Assembly: GCA_021732085.1 (NCBI GenBank)
Contig: JAKFVQ010000018.1
Coordinates: forward strand, 1-64,000
From: Candidatus Obscuribacterales bacterium
GTDB taxonomy: Bacteria; Cyanobacteriota; Vampirovibrionia; Obscuribacterales; Obscuribacteraceae
Length of the DNA: 64,000 bases
Reading direction: 5' to 3'
Position 1 is the stretch's first letter. Every line of letters starts with the position of its first letter. Shown here piece by piece: positions 29,099-39,088 of the stretch. The notes below the pieces were generated by a model, which worked only from the letters and a program-made list of their open reading frames with translations, was not told where the DNA came from and ran no database searches. The position numbers were made by a program, and so were the translations under genes.

Positions 29099-30262
29099 AT
29101 GGGTAGTCAGAAGCTGCGTCGCTCCGGTTTGCTCGTATTGCTCTTTGCTTCATTTATCTGCAACTTCCAGATGTCAGAAGCTGTTGCTCAGAGTCGTGTT
29201 CCTTATGATGATTCGCAAGAGAACACCACTGTGACTATGTATCAAGTTCTGAACGGTGCCAATAGGCAGCAGTATTTTTTGACGAACAATAAACAGTCGG
29301 TGATGTTGCCGGGCGCCGGTGTCAATGGTAACGCGGTTGCAATCTACGGCAGCCCGGATGGCGCGCAATGGTATGTTGACAGGACTGGATCGCAGCAATA
29401 TCTACCTGGCAATGGAGCGGCTGTGGCTGTTAATAACGCAGGTAATATGTCGGACGGACCTTATGGGGCGTCTGACTGGCAGTCGGGCGGGAATTACTAT
29501 CAACAGCAGCAATATGCAGCACCGCCTGTAGCGCCATCAGTGGAGAATAATTATTACGAGAATAACAGTTCCAGCGCAAGTAGTGGTGGCAGTGGTGGTG
29601 GCGTAGGCTCTGCACTTGGTGCCGCTGTTGGCGCTGGTTTGGGTGCCGTGGCTGGTGCTGCTATGTCGACTATTCCATGGGGCACACCGGTCTATTGGGG
29701 TGGTGGCGCGCCCTGGTATGCGGGCGCAGGCGGCGCACCCGTTTATGTCAATCGTGACAGCTTCAGCCATTTCAATGAATGGAATCGACAAAATAGCTAT
29801 TGGAACCATAACGTAAATAATCATTGGAGTAATCACAACTTCAATAACAACAATTGGGACCACCATTGGGGTCATGATAATTGGCCAGGAAAAGATCACG
29901 GGTTTCCTCCGCCGCTTGATCAGGTGCCTGGACGCTTGTACTCACCTAACCAGGGCGGCGCTGGCTACCGTGGAGGTGGATATCGTGGTGGCTATGGTGG
30001 CGGTGGCTATCGCGGCGGATTCGGTGGCGGTGGAGACCGCGGCGGCTTTGGTGGCGGTGGCGATCGTGGCGGATTCGGCGGAGCTGGGGAGCACGGCGGC
30101 GATCACGGCTCAGACCACGGTGGTTTTGGCGGCGGTGGTCGTCGCGGCGGAGGAGGCGGCGGCGGGCGTCATGGCGGCGATGGAGCTCATCGAGGTGCTG
30201 GCGGCGGTCACCGAGGCGGTGGCGGCGGACATCATGGCGGTGGTGGACACGGACGCCGCTAG
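29099..30262 (+). CDS. Secreted Gly/His/Asn-rich protein
   Basis: A 387-residue exported protein with signal peptide 1-30 (ending SEAVAQ). The N-terminal part (about 40-110) is a small repeated fold with YQVLNGANRQQYFL and QWYVDRTGSQQYLP. A glycine-zipper-like segment (GSALGAAVGAGLGAVAGAA) follows, then an Asn/His/Trp tract (SYWNHNVNNHWSNHNFNNNN) and a long Gly-Gly-x tail rich in Arg and His (GGGYRGGF, GGGHHGG). Histidine density suggests metal binding, and the tail could be disordered surface material. AGGA eight bases before the ATG supports this start. No homologue is recognised. Confidence 0.6.
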   Translation: MGSQKLRRSGLLVLLFASFICNFQMSEAVAQSRVPYDDSQENTTVTMYQVLNGANRQQYFLTNNKQSVMLPGAGVNGNAVAIYGSPDGAQWYVDRTGSQQYLPGNGAAVAVNNAGNMSDGPYGASDWQSGGNYYQQQQYAAPPVAPSVENNYYENNSSSASSGGSGGGVGSALGAAVGAGLGAVAGAAMSTIPWGTPVYWGGGAPWYAGAGGAPVYVNRDSFSHFNEWNRQNSYWNHNVNNHWSNHNFNNNNWDHHWGHDNWPGKDHGFPPPLDQVPGRLYSPNQGGAGYRGGGYRGGYGGGGYRGGFGGGGDRGGFGGGGDRGGFGGAGEHGGDHGSDHGGFGGGGRRGGGGGGGRHGGDGAHRGAGGGHRGGGGGHHGGGGHGRR

Positions 30263-30365
30263 GATATTTTCTTTGCATTTGGCTGCCGTCGATTGGGTAG
30301 CAAGATGCTTTTCGCTCTTTGAAAAACGATTGTGTAAGCTTAAGTTCGAGGAACTCTTCGACTGA

Positions 30366-31298
30366 TTACTTGATTTCGACGATGCTGCCAATCTTGATGG
30401 TTTCATTGGAGATCAGCGTTTGCAATGCGGATTTCGGCAAATGGACGCATCCGCCGGAGTTTGCATTACCCAGATTTTTCTCTTCGTCCGGAGTACCATG
30501 CAGTGCGATGGAGAACCAGTAATCCTTTCCCGCATAAGTGGAAAGCTTGGGACCTGTGATCGCTGGTGCCTGTCCGCTTTTTGAAATTCCATTCAAGCCG
30601 ATGTATGCGGCACCGTATGCGGTGTCGGGCTTCCCGTTGCCGTCGAAATCTAATCCGTTCATGTTTGCGAACAGGCGTTTGAGTCCATCGCCAGAGCTCA
30701 GGTAGGATACGGCTTTAGTGTTACCTTTGTATTTGCGCAAAAGCTGATCGGATGTCTTGTTGAGATTGCTATCACTGGTGAGAATGATGTCGACTTCGAA
30801 TCTACCCGTAGGGGTGACATTGTCCGCCATCGATTTCTTTCTATTCAATCCACCTCTGCCGATGCCGATTTTGCAAGATTGTATGATTTTTCCATTCTGG
30901 ATAACTTTCATCTCTCGCTTTGCGCGATCAATGATTACTGCAGTAGTGCTGCCTTTCGAAGCAGGCTGGAAGCCTGCGCTCCCATTGGCGGGAAGCGCAT
31001 TTGACTCATTCTGTTTTGCAATGAGAAATGAGTCTGCATCGTAACTTTTCGAAGCAGGCTGGAAGGTTGCGCTCCCATTCGGCTGGCACCGCCAGCCTCC
31101 AGCCGGCAAATGCCGGCGCCCGCCGCTGATTCTGCTTTCTACATTCAGTTCGCTGTAAAAGTCGAGAACTTGCTGCGCAAAGACTGGCTGCGTCAAAAAG
31201 ATGATTGCCAGGCAACTGCCAATGCTAATCCATATAAGCGGCTTATTGTGCTTGTTTGGCTTGAATCTGTTGCTTGTAGTTTGTGAGAATTGAATCAA
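30366..31298 (-). CDS. Exported L,D-transpeptidase (YkuD fold) carrying repeat-derived insert
   Basis: A 310-residue exported enzyme with a YkuD catalytic domain (about 120-310). The signature is His267 in HGTP and Cys284 in NSGGCVHLP, the nucleophile motif of L,D-transpeptidases that form 3-3 peptidoglycan cross-links or attach proteins to the wall. A signal sequence covers residues about 18-42. Residues about 55-115 consist of sequence translated from palindromic repeats (ATFQPASKS, AGFQPASKG, LPANGS). The best start is TTG 31298, giving a 56-bp overlap with the preceding thioredoxin-like gene and probable coupling. No ATG is available before the signal peptide. Confidence 0.8.
   Translation of the reverse strand: MIQFSQTTSNRFKPNKHNKPLIWISIGSCLAIIFLTQPVFAQQVLDFYSELNVESRISGGRRHLPAGGWRCQPNGSATFQPASKSYDADSFLIAKQNESNALPANGSAGFQPASKGSTTAVIIDRAKREMKVIQNGKIIQSCKIGIGRGGLNRKKSMADNVTPTGRFEVDIILTSDSNLNKTSDQLLRKYKGNTKAVSYLSSGDGLKRLFANMNGLDFDGNGKPDTAYGAAYIGLNGISKSGQAPAITGPKLSTYAGKDYWFSIALHGTPDEEKNLGNANSGGCVHLPKSALQTLISNETIKIGSIVEIK
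30961..31121. repeat. Cluster of palindromic repeats inside the L,D-transpeptidase gene
   Basis: Copies at 30961-30984 (GCAGGCTGGAAGCCTGC then GCTCCCA) and 31054-31077 (same with two changes in the right arm) are followed by two more palindromes, GGCTGGCACCGCCAGCC at 31081-31097 and GCCGGCAAATGCCGGC at 31103-31118. All remain in frame within the region between signal peptide and catalytic domain. Confidence 0.7.
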
Positions 31299-31866
31299 GC
31301 TGAAGACCCTGATCGTATCCTGTGAGGCGGTTTAACATTCTTCCGCGCCTATCCACAATTATGACCTGTGGAATCTGCTGGATGTTCAACTGACGAGCCA
31401 AATCTGGATTGCTATCGGTATCTACGTAGGTAAACTGTGCAAAACCCTTATAGTTTTCCATTGTTTCGTGGACAATCGGCTTCAATTTACGACAGCTTGG
31501 ACACCATCTTGCGCCAAATTCGTAGACCTGAACATAGGGTCCTGCTTTGGCGGGGGAGGCTGTCGCCACTTTGGTTGCCGCGGCTGTTTGCACGGGGGCT
31601 TGATTGACTTGAGCTGGAATTTGATTTGCCTGTGCCGCCGGAGCCACCGCTGGGGCGTAAGTTGCGGTTTGAGGGCTTCCGTAATTAGTCATTTGCATTG
31701 CTGGAGGCTGAGGCGCAACCACGCCTGCTGCAGACATCTCGCCGTTCTGCAGCGGCAAATTTTGCGCGCCTGCCTGCGAGGCTTCTTCTGCTCTTGCGTT
31801 TGCTAAAGAACCCGCGAAAGCTGCAATGACGCTGCTTATCAGGATTCCTTTTATCTTCGTTTTCAT
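31243..31866 (-). CDS. Exported thioredoxin-fold protein (CPSC)
   Basis: A 207-residue secreted protein: signal peptide 1-26 (ending ANARA), Ala/Gln/Pro-rich linker (27-108), then a thioredoxin domain with the redox pair Cys122-Pro-Ser-Cys125 in ARWCPSCRKLKP and the cis-Pro loop QQIPQVIIVD. It probably reduces or oxidises thiols outside the cytoplasm. It overlaps the start of the L,D-transpeptidase gene by 56 bp; that enzyme has a catalytic Cys, so a role in keeping it reduced is an attractive inference. Confidence 0.85.
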   Translation of the reverse strand: MKTKIKGILISSVIAAFAGSLANARAEEASQAGAQNLPLQNGEMSAAGVVAPQPPAMQMTNYGSPQTATYAPAVAPAAQANQIPAQVNQAPVQTAAATKVATASPAKAGPYVQVYEFGARWCPSCRKLKPIVHETMENYKGFAQFTYVDTDSNPDLARQLNIQQIPQVIIVDRRGRMLNRLTGYDQGLQLDSILTNYKQQIQAKQAQ

Positions 31867-32061
31867 ACTGGCCTTTCAAACCCGAGATTTGCCAAGTATA
31901 ACCACGCAAAAGGCAGTGCACAACTTTTTTTTCGTATTGTCCGCGTAGCTTATGGAGTATACGAAGGCAAGCGGGGCTTGTCTTTGGGGGATTTTTAGAC
32001 TATCAGTAATATTAATTCTGTAATTGCCATTACTTTGCCAAAACCTGCAAAAATAGCAGAG

Positions 32062-33216
32062 ATGAACCGTTCTTTCAGAGTATCAATTAGCCTTCGAAAC
32101 GGGATTGTTGCCCTCAGCAGCCTCCTCATACTGCTTCTCGCGCCGTTCTCCAAAGCAAGCGCCGAGAACGCGCAAGCTGATTCCTCGAACAAATCTGATA
32201 GGGACACTGCCACTCAATCGCAGAGCAGTCCAGCGATGTCAAAAGATGCTTCGGGACCGGCTCCTTCTGATAAAGCGAAAGATAGTAAAGCTAGTTCCGA
32301 GAAGGATAAAGGTCCGAACGAGGACAATTGGAAGGAGTATTTAGAGTCAGCCAAAACCTCTTATAAAGAAGGTAAATTGGATGTCGCTGCAAATGACTTG
32401 GAGCTTGCACTCTTGGGCGCCGAGCGGCTTCGCGAGGGTGCTAAAGGTGAAGCGTTCTTGCATGTTGGCGAGCAGTATCTGTATCTAAAACAATATGAAA
32501 AAGCGAAGGTTCTTCTTGAAGAAGCAATTCGTTTGCGAAGAACAATACCTGGCTTCAAGAGCATAGCAAGCGCTAACGCGCTGGATACGTTAGCGCAGGC
32601 ATATTCGCGCACAGGCAACTTGGAAGAAGCCAAAAAATCGGAAGCGGAAGCGCTAGCGACATACGAAGCACTGAAGAAAACTGATACCAGTGACTATGCG
32701 ATTGCCTTGTCGAATCACGCGAACACACTACGCGCGATGAAGCAATACAAAGAAGCTGAAGAGTTCTTTGCCAAAGCTGTATCGGCACAACAGAAAATTG
32801 ATAAAGGCGACAGTATTGAGCTAGCGAAAATTCTCCTCAATGCTGGTGGCATGTATTGCGATATGAATAAACTTGATTCAGCAAAGCGCTTATTGGATCG
32901 CGCGCATAAAATTGTGCGCGGACAGCTAAAGCCCGAACATCCGCTCTATAAGCTTTCTCTCAAGAGCGAGCGCGTACTTTATAAGAAGAAAGCAGATAGT
33001 TTTCTAAAGGCAGATGCAAATCCATATCGGGAAAATGTGGCGATCGCAGTTGGGAAATTGGCAGAGCTATATGAGGAGGAAGGCGATCCGTCGCAAGCGC
33101 TGGCAGCCTACAAACAAGCCATCGACATTCGCGAAAGGTTGAATCCGGATTCACCGGAACTAGCGCGCCTGAAACAACGCTACGAAGTCTGCCATACAAA
33201 ACTATCTTCTCATTGA
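32062..33216 (+). CDS. Exported TPR protein
   Basis: A 384-residue protein starting at ATG 32062 (an in-frame TTG at 32035 would only lengthen the signal peptide). Signal peptide 1-34, then a Ser/Lys/Asp-rich linker to about residue 90, then about six TPR-like units of the kinesin-light-chain type (DTLAQAYSRTGNLEEAKKSEAEAL, LSNHANTLRAMKQYKEAEEF). No enzyme domain. It probably scaffolds protein contacts at the cell surface. It is divergent from the thioredoxin/transpeptidase pair. Confidence 0.75.
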   Translation: MNRSFRVSISLRNGIVALSSLLILLLAPFSKASAENAQADSSNKSDRDTATQSQSSPAMSKDASGPAPSDKAKDSKASSEKDKGPNEDNWKEYLESAKTSYKEGKLDVAANDLELALLGAERLREGAKGEAFLHVGEQYLYLKQYEKAKVLLEEAIRLRRTIPGFKSIASANALDTLAQAYSRTGNLEEAKKSEAEALATYEALKKTDTSDYAIALSNHANTLRAMKQYKEAEEFFAKAVSAQQKIDKGDSIELAKILLNAGGMYCDMNKLDSAKRLLDRAHKIVRGQLKPEHPLYKLSLKSERVLYKKKADSFLKADANPYRENVAIAVGKLAELYEEEGDPSQALAAYKQAIDIRERLNPDSPELARLKQRYEVCHTKLSSH

Positions 33217-33294
33217 TATCGTTGCGACTGGGGCGGCTGTTCTGCACCTGCGCCGTGGTGCTTGGGACATCCGAAGTATTGCTAGTTGCGCGGA

Positions 33295-35622
33295 TTATTT
33301 CTGAGATGTTAATTGCAGTGCTTGATTGTCAGCTTTGAGCACTGTTGATAGTTCTGCTGGGTCCGAGATAGGCGCGCGGCACGAGGCACCGCTGCATACG
33401 AATGCGCTTACTTTGCCGTCTGGGCTCTTGCGACCTTGGACAATGAAGTCTGGATATTGCTTCAAGAGCGATTGATCTAATACAGCCATTACTTTTTGTG
33501 GATAGAAGATCGAATAGGCTGATTTGCGCATCGCATCTTTGACTGCTTGCGCTGCGTTGTTATTTACGAAAATTACTTCCAGTGGTGGCGACATCGCAAA
33601 ATCGTAATCGCACAATAATGATGTTGACGATGACAGCACTCGTCGCATCTCTGGTGCCAAGCCAACCAGCGTTTCACGTGCTCTTACGCCATAGCTAGCA
33701 TCACCAGTGAGTAGCTCCATACGAAGCAAATTTGAAATTGCCACAGCTGCGCTTGATGGAATCGCGCCATCGAAATTGTCATCAATCTTTTGCGGCATGC
33801 GAGCAGCCGTCGAGTATGTAAATTCCTTCTTGCCGACATCCCAATACTGACGCATTGTGTCGTCTGTTAGCTGCTTCGCGCTTTTAAGCCAGCGTGGATC
33901 CGCGTCCACTTCAGCTAGGTCAAGAAATGCTTGTGCGGCGTATGCGTAGTCGTCTAAGAATGCATCTTCGGATACCTTGCCGTTGAAAAAAGCGTGGCGA
34001 AGCTGGCCGTTTTTGCTCATCTTTGTCAAAAGAAAGTCGCCAGCTTGTCGTGCAGCATCAAGATATTTTTTATCTCCGGTTCCAGCAAAAACTCTAGCTA
34101 ATCCTGAGATAGCCATTGAAGTGCCGTGGCATTCGATCAATTCATCTCTGGCAGGTTTGGGGCGCTTTGATCGAAGGTCTAGCAATTTCTTGCTCAAAGT
34201 ATCAAATTTAGATTGAAATTCTGGCAAGCTCATATGTAATTGAGCTGCAAGCACTTCTGGATTCTTCTCCAAGCGGGGACAGGACTTACCTTTGTAAGTT
34301 GGATAGGACCCGATATTGAGAAGCTTGCCGAACCATTCGGCCTCATCTGGAGACATCGCTTTTTGCAAATCTGCCTTGTCGAATGCGTAGAACATTCCCT
34401 CGCCATCGGCAGTGTCTGCGTCAAAGCTTGTGTAGAACCCTCCCTCGGGCGATCTTAATTCATTCAACATGAAGTCGGCGGCATCGCGGGCGGTGCTTAC
34501 AAAATAATCGTGATCGGTTAAAAGTGATGCGTTCATAAAACAAGAAGCGAGCATGGCATTATCCACCAGCATTTTTTCGAAATGCGGCAATCTCCATTTG
34601 TAATCTTCGGTGAATCGATGGAAGCCACCGCCGATGTGGTCGTGCATTCCGCCATTGGCAATCTGTTCCATCGTAAATTTGAAGATGTGAAAAGCGCGTT
34701 CTCTTCCGTTTGGAACCTGATAGAGATTCTTCTGATACGCGCGCATGAATAGATTCATATTGCCGGTGTTGGGGAATTTTCGTTCGCCGCCAAATCCGCC
34801 GAATTCGTCATCAAAGAATCGATCAAGATTCGCTAGCGTATCCATGATCAGTCGCTGCCCAAGCACTCGCAATCTTTGATCGGTGCTTTGCGTTTGTGTT
34901 GTGGCTTCCTTGCCGTCATCGTTGGAGGCGCTGTTGTTCGCCGCGTTTGATTCAGTCCCTTCGTCAGTCGCGACCTCATCCACCTTCTTAAAGACAGTTC
35001 TTGCTTGTTCCTTTCTGCTTTGCAGATCGGCGAGGATTTTTGCGCCCTTTCTCTTCAGTTCAAGTCGATTATTTTGCCAGTCTTTGCTTGTGTCATTTAA
35101 GACTGTTTTGAATGGTTTTTGTCCAAATCTTTCCACATTCGGAATGTAGGAATAGCCAGCGAATGGTTTCAAATCCGGTGTCAAGAAAACATTGAGCGGC
35201 CAGCCGCCGGAACCTTTCATGTAGATGACCGCTTGCATGTAGAGGTTGTCGAGATCGGGGCGCTCTTGTTTATCAACAAGAATCGGTACAAATTGACTGT
35301 TCAATATCTTCGCCGTTTCAGGATCCGAAAAAGACTCGCTCTCCATCACATGGCACCAGTGGCACGCTGCGTAACCGATCGAAAGAAAGATCGGTTTGTT
35401 TTCTCGCTTAGCCTTGCTCAGAGCTTCAGGACCCCATGGGTACCAATTTACGGGATTGTGCGAGTGTGCGGTCAAATAGGCGCTGCTCTGCCCGACCAGT
35501 CCATTTCCTTTGCTGGCAATTGTTTGAGGGTCAACATTTTCAGTTACGGTTCGTTTGGAAAGCAGAAAAGCAAACAAAAGCAGAGCTATTAATATCAGCC
35601 CACTGACAGCCTTCAATCTCAT
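33295..35622 (-). CDS. YyaL/DUF255 thioredoxin-domain protein, membrane anchored
   Basis: A 775-residue homologue of the YyaL/SPATA20 family. A single N-terminal membrane helix (6-22) is followed by a DUF255 thioredoxin-like domain with [10 protein letters not shown] and Cys87-His-Trp-Cys90 in [13 protein letters not shown], and then a long (alpha/alpha)6-barrel similar to N-acylglucosamine 2-epimerase. An Asn/Thr/Asp-rich insertion lies around residues 210-245. Bacterial family members usually lack the membrane anchor, so this one probably works at the outer face. The family's biochemical function is not settled. Confidence 0.85.
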   Translation of the reverse strand: MRLKAVSGLILIALLLFAFLLSKRTVTENVDPQTIASKGNGLVGQSSAYLTAHSHNPVNWYPWGPEALSKAKRENKPIFLSIGYAACHWCHVMESESFSDPETAKILNSQFVPILVDKQERPDLDNLYMQAVIYMKGSGGWPLNVFLTPDLKPFAGYSYIPNVERFGQKPFKTVLNDTSKDWQNNRLELKRKGAKILADLQSRKEQARTVFKKVDEVATDEGTESNAANNSASNDDGKEATTQTQSTDQRLRVLGQRLIMDTLANLDRFFDDEFGGFGGERKFPNTGNMNLFMRAYQKNLYQVPNGRERAFHIFKFTMEQIANGGMHDHIGGGFHRFTEDYKWRLPHFEKMLVDNAMLASCFMNASLLTDHDYFVSTARDAADFMLNELRSPEGGFYTSFDADTADGEGMFYAFDKADLQKAMSPDEAEWFGKLLNIGSYPTYKGKSCPRLEKNPEVLAAQLHMSLPEFQSKFDTLSKKLLDLRSKRPKPARDELIECHGTSMAISGLARVFAGTGDKKYLDAARQAGDFLLTKMSKNGQLRHAFFNGKVSEDAFLDDYAYAAQAFLDLAEVDADPRWLKSAKQLTDDTMRQYWDVGKKEFTYSTAARMPQKIDDNFDGAIPSSAAVAISNLLRMELLTGDASYGVRARETLVGLAPEMRRVLSSSTSLLCDYDFAMSPPLEVIFVNNNAAQAVKDAMRKSAYSIFYPQKVMAVLDQSLLKQYPDFIVQGRKSPDGKVSAFVCSGASCRAPISDPAELSTVLKADNQALQLTSQK

Positions 35623-35728
35623 GCCATTTGCCCAAAATAGGGATACACAATTGATAGTCTACCCAGTGAACACACCACTTAGGCTACTTGGCGACGGTTT
35701 TTGACTATTAGGATCGCTATCCGTTCGG

Positions 35729-36829
35729 CTATTGAGGTGTTTGCTTCGGCAACTCTGTGGTGCTTCGAGGCTTGTTCAGATCCATGCTAGAAGCTTGTGC
35801 ATGAGCAGGACCATTCAATTCACGCGCATACTTCTGCGATTTTTCGGACAACCAGTTCGAAACGATTTCTTCAGTCGTCGGTTTCAGGTATTTCGTCTCT
35901 AAGTGGATGTGTCCCTGACCTTGCAAGAACTCTAGCTTCTTATCGGTCATAGGCAGATCGGTCATCAGTGTGTGAATATCCAAAGCGTCAAAGAGCCTGT
36001 CGTCTGCGCCTTCCAGTACTAGAACCGGTTTATTCTCCGGCAATGCAGGCACCAGTCGCAGTGAATCTTTGTTGAACCATCTGGTCTTGAATAATTCACC
36101 AGCATTCATTTTATTTCTTGCCAGCGAATCATTCACGCGCTCGTCTGTAATGTCAGGACTTTCTGATACGCGCGATTTTAGGAACGGAGTTATGTCGAGT
36201 TGTGCTTTTGGATTCCAAAAGAAAACGGTCGCAATTTGTTTTAGCACCGAAGGTCCGAAAAAATATCTTTGCTTGATTGCGGGGCTCGACAGAATCATCC
36301 CGTCTGCGCATTGCTCATCCAGCGCGAGGAGGCGTATGGCCATGTTCGCGCCGACACTTTCGCCCATCAAATAAATCGGTGTGCGGGGATAGATTTCGCG
36401 CAATTTTGACAGCAGCGCTTTCAGGTCGCGCTCGCTTCGTTTATACAAAACGTGCTTTGGAAATTCTTCGCCCGGATGATCGTCGTGATACCACGAACCG
36501 AAACCGCGCATATCAGGAGCAAAAATTGCATAGCCTTTCTTTGACAAGCTTTCAGCAAGTGTACTGTAACTTCTGCCGTGCAACGTTGCGCCATGAATTG
36601 CCACGATAACGGCATGCGGCGACGATGTATTTGACCAGCTGTAAATTGGGCAATTGATATCTTTGCTGAGATTATCCACGAGGCGCGCTTCAAGCTCGAT
36701 CGGTCCCTTCGCGGAAGCCCCTGCGTCAATACTTGTAATGAAGGCAGCGCTGGCCGTGATGGCGCAAATCAACCCACTCAGGATGAGCCGGTTAGCATTT
36801 TTAGCTTTCGCAGTCTTTTGCTGGCGCAC
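35729..36829 (-). CDS. Exported alpha/beta hydrolase (lysophospholipase-like)
   Basis: Predicted exported serine hydrolase of about 366 residues. GTG 36829 is chosen because GGAG stands seven bases upstream and it places a normal signal peptide (NRLILSGLICAITASAAF) at the N-terminus; the frame is open to a GTG at 36913. The catalytic Ser lies in GESVGA, the acid in LEGADDRLFD and the His in GQGHIHLE, with the oxyanion region IHGATLHG. The phrase DMRGFGSW is shared with the fusion hydrolase at 39089-41629, so the two are paralogues. Likely substrates are acyl esters or lysolipids. Confidence 0.8.
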   Translation of the reverse strand: MRQQKTAKAKNANRLILSGLICAITASAAFITSIDAGASAKGPIELEARLVDNLSKDINCPIYSWSNTSSPHAVIVAIHGATLHGRSYSTLAESLSKKGYAIFAPDMRGFGSWYHDDHPGEEFPKHVLYKRSERDLKALLSKLREIYPRTPIYLMGESVGANMAIRLLALDEQCADGMILSSPAIKQRYFFGPSVLKQIATVFFWNPKAQLDITPFLKSRVSESPDITDERVNDSLARNKMNAGELFKTRWFNKDSLRLVPALPENKPVLVLEGADDRLFDALDIHTLMTDLPMTDKKLEFLQGQGHIHLETKYLKPTTEEIVSNWLSEKSQKYARELNGPAHAQASSMDLNKPRSTTELPKQTPQ

Positions 36830-37197
36830 GAAAAATCTCCGAGTGCATCTATTGTATGTACTTTTGGTTGATTCTTGGAGTTGTCGAGAAGATTGTTTAA
36901 CGATTCTCGTCACAGGGTTGTGAAGAGGCGGGGTGGCTTCTGTTTTCTTTCTTGCTCAAACAGACGGCTTTCAAACCTTTCGGTTGCTAAATTCTGGTTT
37001 TTGGTGAGAGACAATTTATTTATATGTCATCGACGATGTTAGAACAAAGAGGAGCAGCGAACTGCCCCTCTTGCTTCACACCCTTCCTAATTGAAGGGCC
37101 GTCCGGCTAAAGTAGCTTGCCGTTTTTCGATTTGACGAAGAACACCATTCATCAATCTAATCCGGCAAACATATGCGATGCCTATTCGGGCATTGAT
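36830..37197. other. Intergenic stretch with one imperfect hairpin
   Basis: No convincing gene in this 368-bp stretch. 37047-37072 forms an 11-bp stem with one mismatch (AAGAGGAGCAG / CTGCCCCTCTT) around a CGAA tetraloop. It could terminate the small minus-strand gene that ends at 37198, but no strong T-run follows. Confidence 0.35.
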
Positions 37198-37317
37198 TTA
37201 TTCGGCTTTCGCATCGTCCATAGCGCGGTAACGTTTGTATTCATCCCAAGCATTGCCTTCCTGATTGGGAGAGATAGCTTCGAAGAGTTTTCTGAACCAT
37301 TCCTTGAACATCGTCAT
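37198..37317 (-). CDS. Small protein, 39 residues
   Basis: A short frame starting MTMFKEWFRKLFEAIS and ending YRAMDDAKAE. AGGTG stands about eight bases before the ATG (37317). The N-terminal half is an amphipathic aromatic/basic helix. The composition (many Lys, Glu, Trp, Phe) looks coding. It lies upstream of the TrbI-like exported protein's stop side, with its own spacing on both sides. Function unknown; it could be a membrane-associating small protein. Conservation is the key missing evidence. Confidence 0.45.
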   Translation of the reverse strand: MTMFKEWFRKLFEAISPNQEGNAWDEYKRYRAMDDAKAE

Positions 37318-37433
37318 TTGTGTCACCTGAAACGTGTGTACGTGTGCCTAACCTTTCTACTGTCTGCATCGACTAATTAGCGGAGGATGCACCGGACGCT
37401 TAAGCGCTGGAGCCTCCACTGAGTATTAGTCGA

Positions 37434-38750
37434 TTAGTATCCGCCCATTGCAAGATTTGCTGGAGCGTCGAGCTGGATTTTGATATCTTCGCCTTGCATG
37501 ATATTCACTTCGCTGCCTTTTCTAAGAAGGAAGCTTTGAGCAAGTCCCAAACCGGCACCAATTGCCGTTCCTGACCAGGCTCCACGGCTGACGCCACGTC
37601 CGCCGCCGGCGATTCCGCCGACTGCCAGTCCGAGTGCCGCGCCGGCTCCTGCACCGATTGCGGTGGCAACAGCTGCCTTCTTCACCTTGGACATTGTATT
37701 CTCACCACGCAGGATTTCGCCAGAATCGCTTGTGCTTCCAGAGTATTTGCTGACACCACCGGTGATGTGTGCCGTGATTGGTGTTTCTGCTCCGTCTGGA
37801 GTGCGAAGGCTGTTGAACTTAATGCCCAGCTTTCCGGATTTTCCCATGTACTTTCCGTTCGATGCATCAGTCACTTGTCCAGTCAAAATCGCTCCGGCTG
37901 GAATGGTGGCATTGCCGAGCTGAATCGAGTCGGTCGTTTTTGCCATGATTACATCACCAGCTTTGGCGACACCACTGCTTAGCGAAGTCGCTAGTTTCGC
38001 GGAAATTGTCATACCTGCTGGGATATAGATTTGTTGTCCGCGACGTACGGTGCCGAATTGGGTCGGATTGTACATTACGTCCGGCTGCATATTGTAACCG
38101 CCTGTAGACGCCAGTTGTGACGGTCCGGGATTTACAGGTGTATAAGGAGTGACACTGCCTGCATCGGCGGTGGCATCCATCTTCGCGTAAGCAGGAGCTG
38201 TCGATACAGGCGCACTCGATGCCACTGCTTTTGGTGCCGCCTTGTACGGCGCAGGCTTTGTTGCTATAGGTTTTGCTGCCGCTGTTGCGGTTGCTGCTGT
38301 CGGTCCGGCGGTGTAGCTTGCTCCGGTTAGCTGCGCAATGTAAGCGTCAACGTGAGTTTTGTTCGACAGCGATGCTTTGAGTGAGTTTGCCCATTTCTGC
38401 GCCAGGATACTTGGTGTTGTCCCTGCGGCTTTGGCCGTTGCGGCATCAACACTGGTGACGAGGTAGCCGCCCAGTGTGATTACTGGAACGCCTTTTACAT
38501 ATGTAATCTTTACTGCCGTTGGTCCGTGATTTGACGATGCGACCAGCGAGTTGTCGATGTTCTTCTGGATTTTCTCTGCACGTTGGTTGGCAGTCATGCC
38601 GGCTGCACCGGCGTTAACAGTGAACACCGGCGAACCACCTATAAGGATGGAATTGGCAGCCGCTAACACCGGCACGACGGAGAACGTTAGGAAATTGCCG
38701 ACAGCTAGCGCTAGAGCGAGCGACTGCCGCCCTCCAGGGAATGATTTCAT
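37434..38750 (-). CDS. Exported protein with MscS-type N-domain and TrbI-like beta domain
   Basis: A 438-residue exported protein: signal peptide 1-32, then a domain (about 33-130; SPVFTVNAGAAGMTANQRAE) resembling the periplasmic region ahead of some cyanobacterial mechanosensitive channels, then an Ala/Pro linker (150-235). The final part (about 245-340; YIPAGMTISAKLATSLSSG, IPAGAILTGQVTDA) resembles the TrbI/VirB10-type beta domain. A glycine-zipper segment (AIGAGAGAALGLAVGGIAGG) lies near the C-terminus. GAGG nine bases before the ATG supports the start. No other conjugation genes are nearby, so a transfer role is unlikely; envelope spanning is more probable. Confidence 0.65.
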   Translation of the reverse strand: MKSFPGGRQSLALALAVGNFLTFSVVPVLAAANSILIGGSPVFTVNAGAAGMTANQRAEKIQKNIDNSLVASSNHGPTAVKITYVKGVPVITLGGYLVTSVDAATAKAAGTTPSILAQKWANSLKASLSNKTHVDAYIAQLTGASYTAGPTAATATAAAKPIATKPAPYKAAPKAVASSAPVSTAPAYAKMDATADAGSVTPYTPVNPGPSQLASTGGYNMQPDVMYNPTQFGTVRRGQQIYIPAGMTISAKLATSLSSGVAKAGDVIMAKTTDSIQLGNATIPAGAILTGQVTDASNGKYMGKSGKLGIKFNSLRTPDGAETPITAHITGGVSKYSGSTSDSGEILRGENTMSKVKKAAVATAIGAGAGAALGLAVGGIAGGGRGVSRGAWSGTAIGAGLGLAQSFLLRKGSEVNIMQGEDIKIQLDAPANLAMGGY

Positions 38751-39088
38751 TTGTAGTAACCTCTAAAAAAATGCAGAAAAACTGCAATCAATTACTTCCG
38801 CCAACCAAGACTCTCATTTATGAACTGATGGATCTCCACGACGACGGTGAGGGATCGCTGTTCCCGAAACGATAAAATATTTTCAACTGTAATGATGGGC
38901 GCCTGCTTTCAGGCTTTAGGCAGAGAAGCTTACTTAGGCCGCGCGATGGGACGAGGCACCTATTTCTTATTAAGTTGGGCGAGCAAAGCTTTTACCGATG
39001 CAAGTCTGGTCTGATCCTTCTTATCCAATGGCATTTGAGCCGTCGAAAGACCGTTGAAAGAAAACTTGAACGATGCTCGAATTCACAC
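38751..39088 (-). pseudogene. Intergenic stretch with possible 3' gene remnant
   Basis: On the minus strand 39034-38960 encodes MPLDKKDQTRLASVKALLAQ followed by LNKK and a stop. The same frame stays open a further 15 codons upstream (ASFKFSFNGLSTAQ) with no start codon, immediately after the fusion hydrolase ends. It looks like the tail of a lost or frameshifted gene. A small GCCTG/CAGGC hairpin lies at 38901-38914. Otherwise nothing is seen. Confidence 0.3.

Noticed and set aside
37434-38750. Conjugation (TrbI/VirB10) gene
   Set aside because: No other type IV secretion genes in the window; only the beta-domain resembles TrbI.
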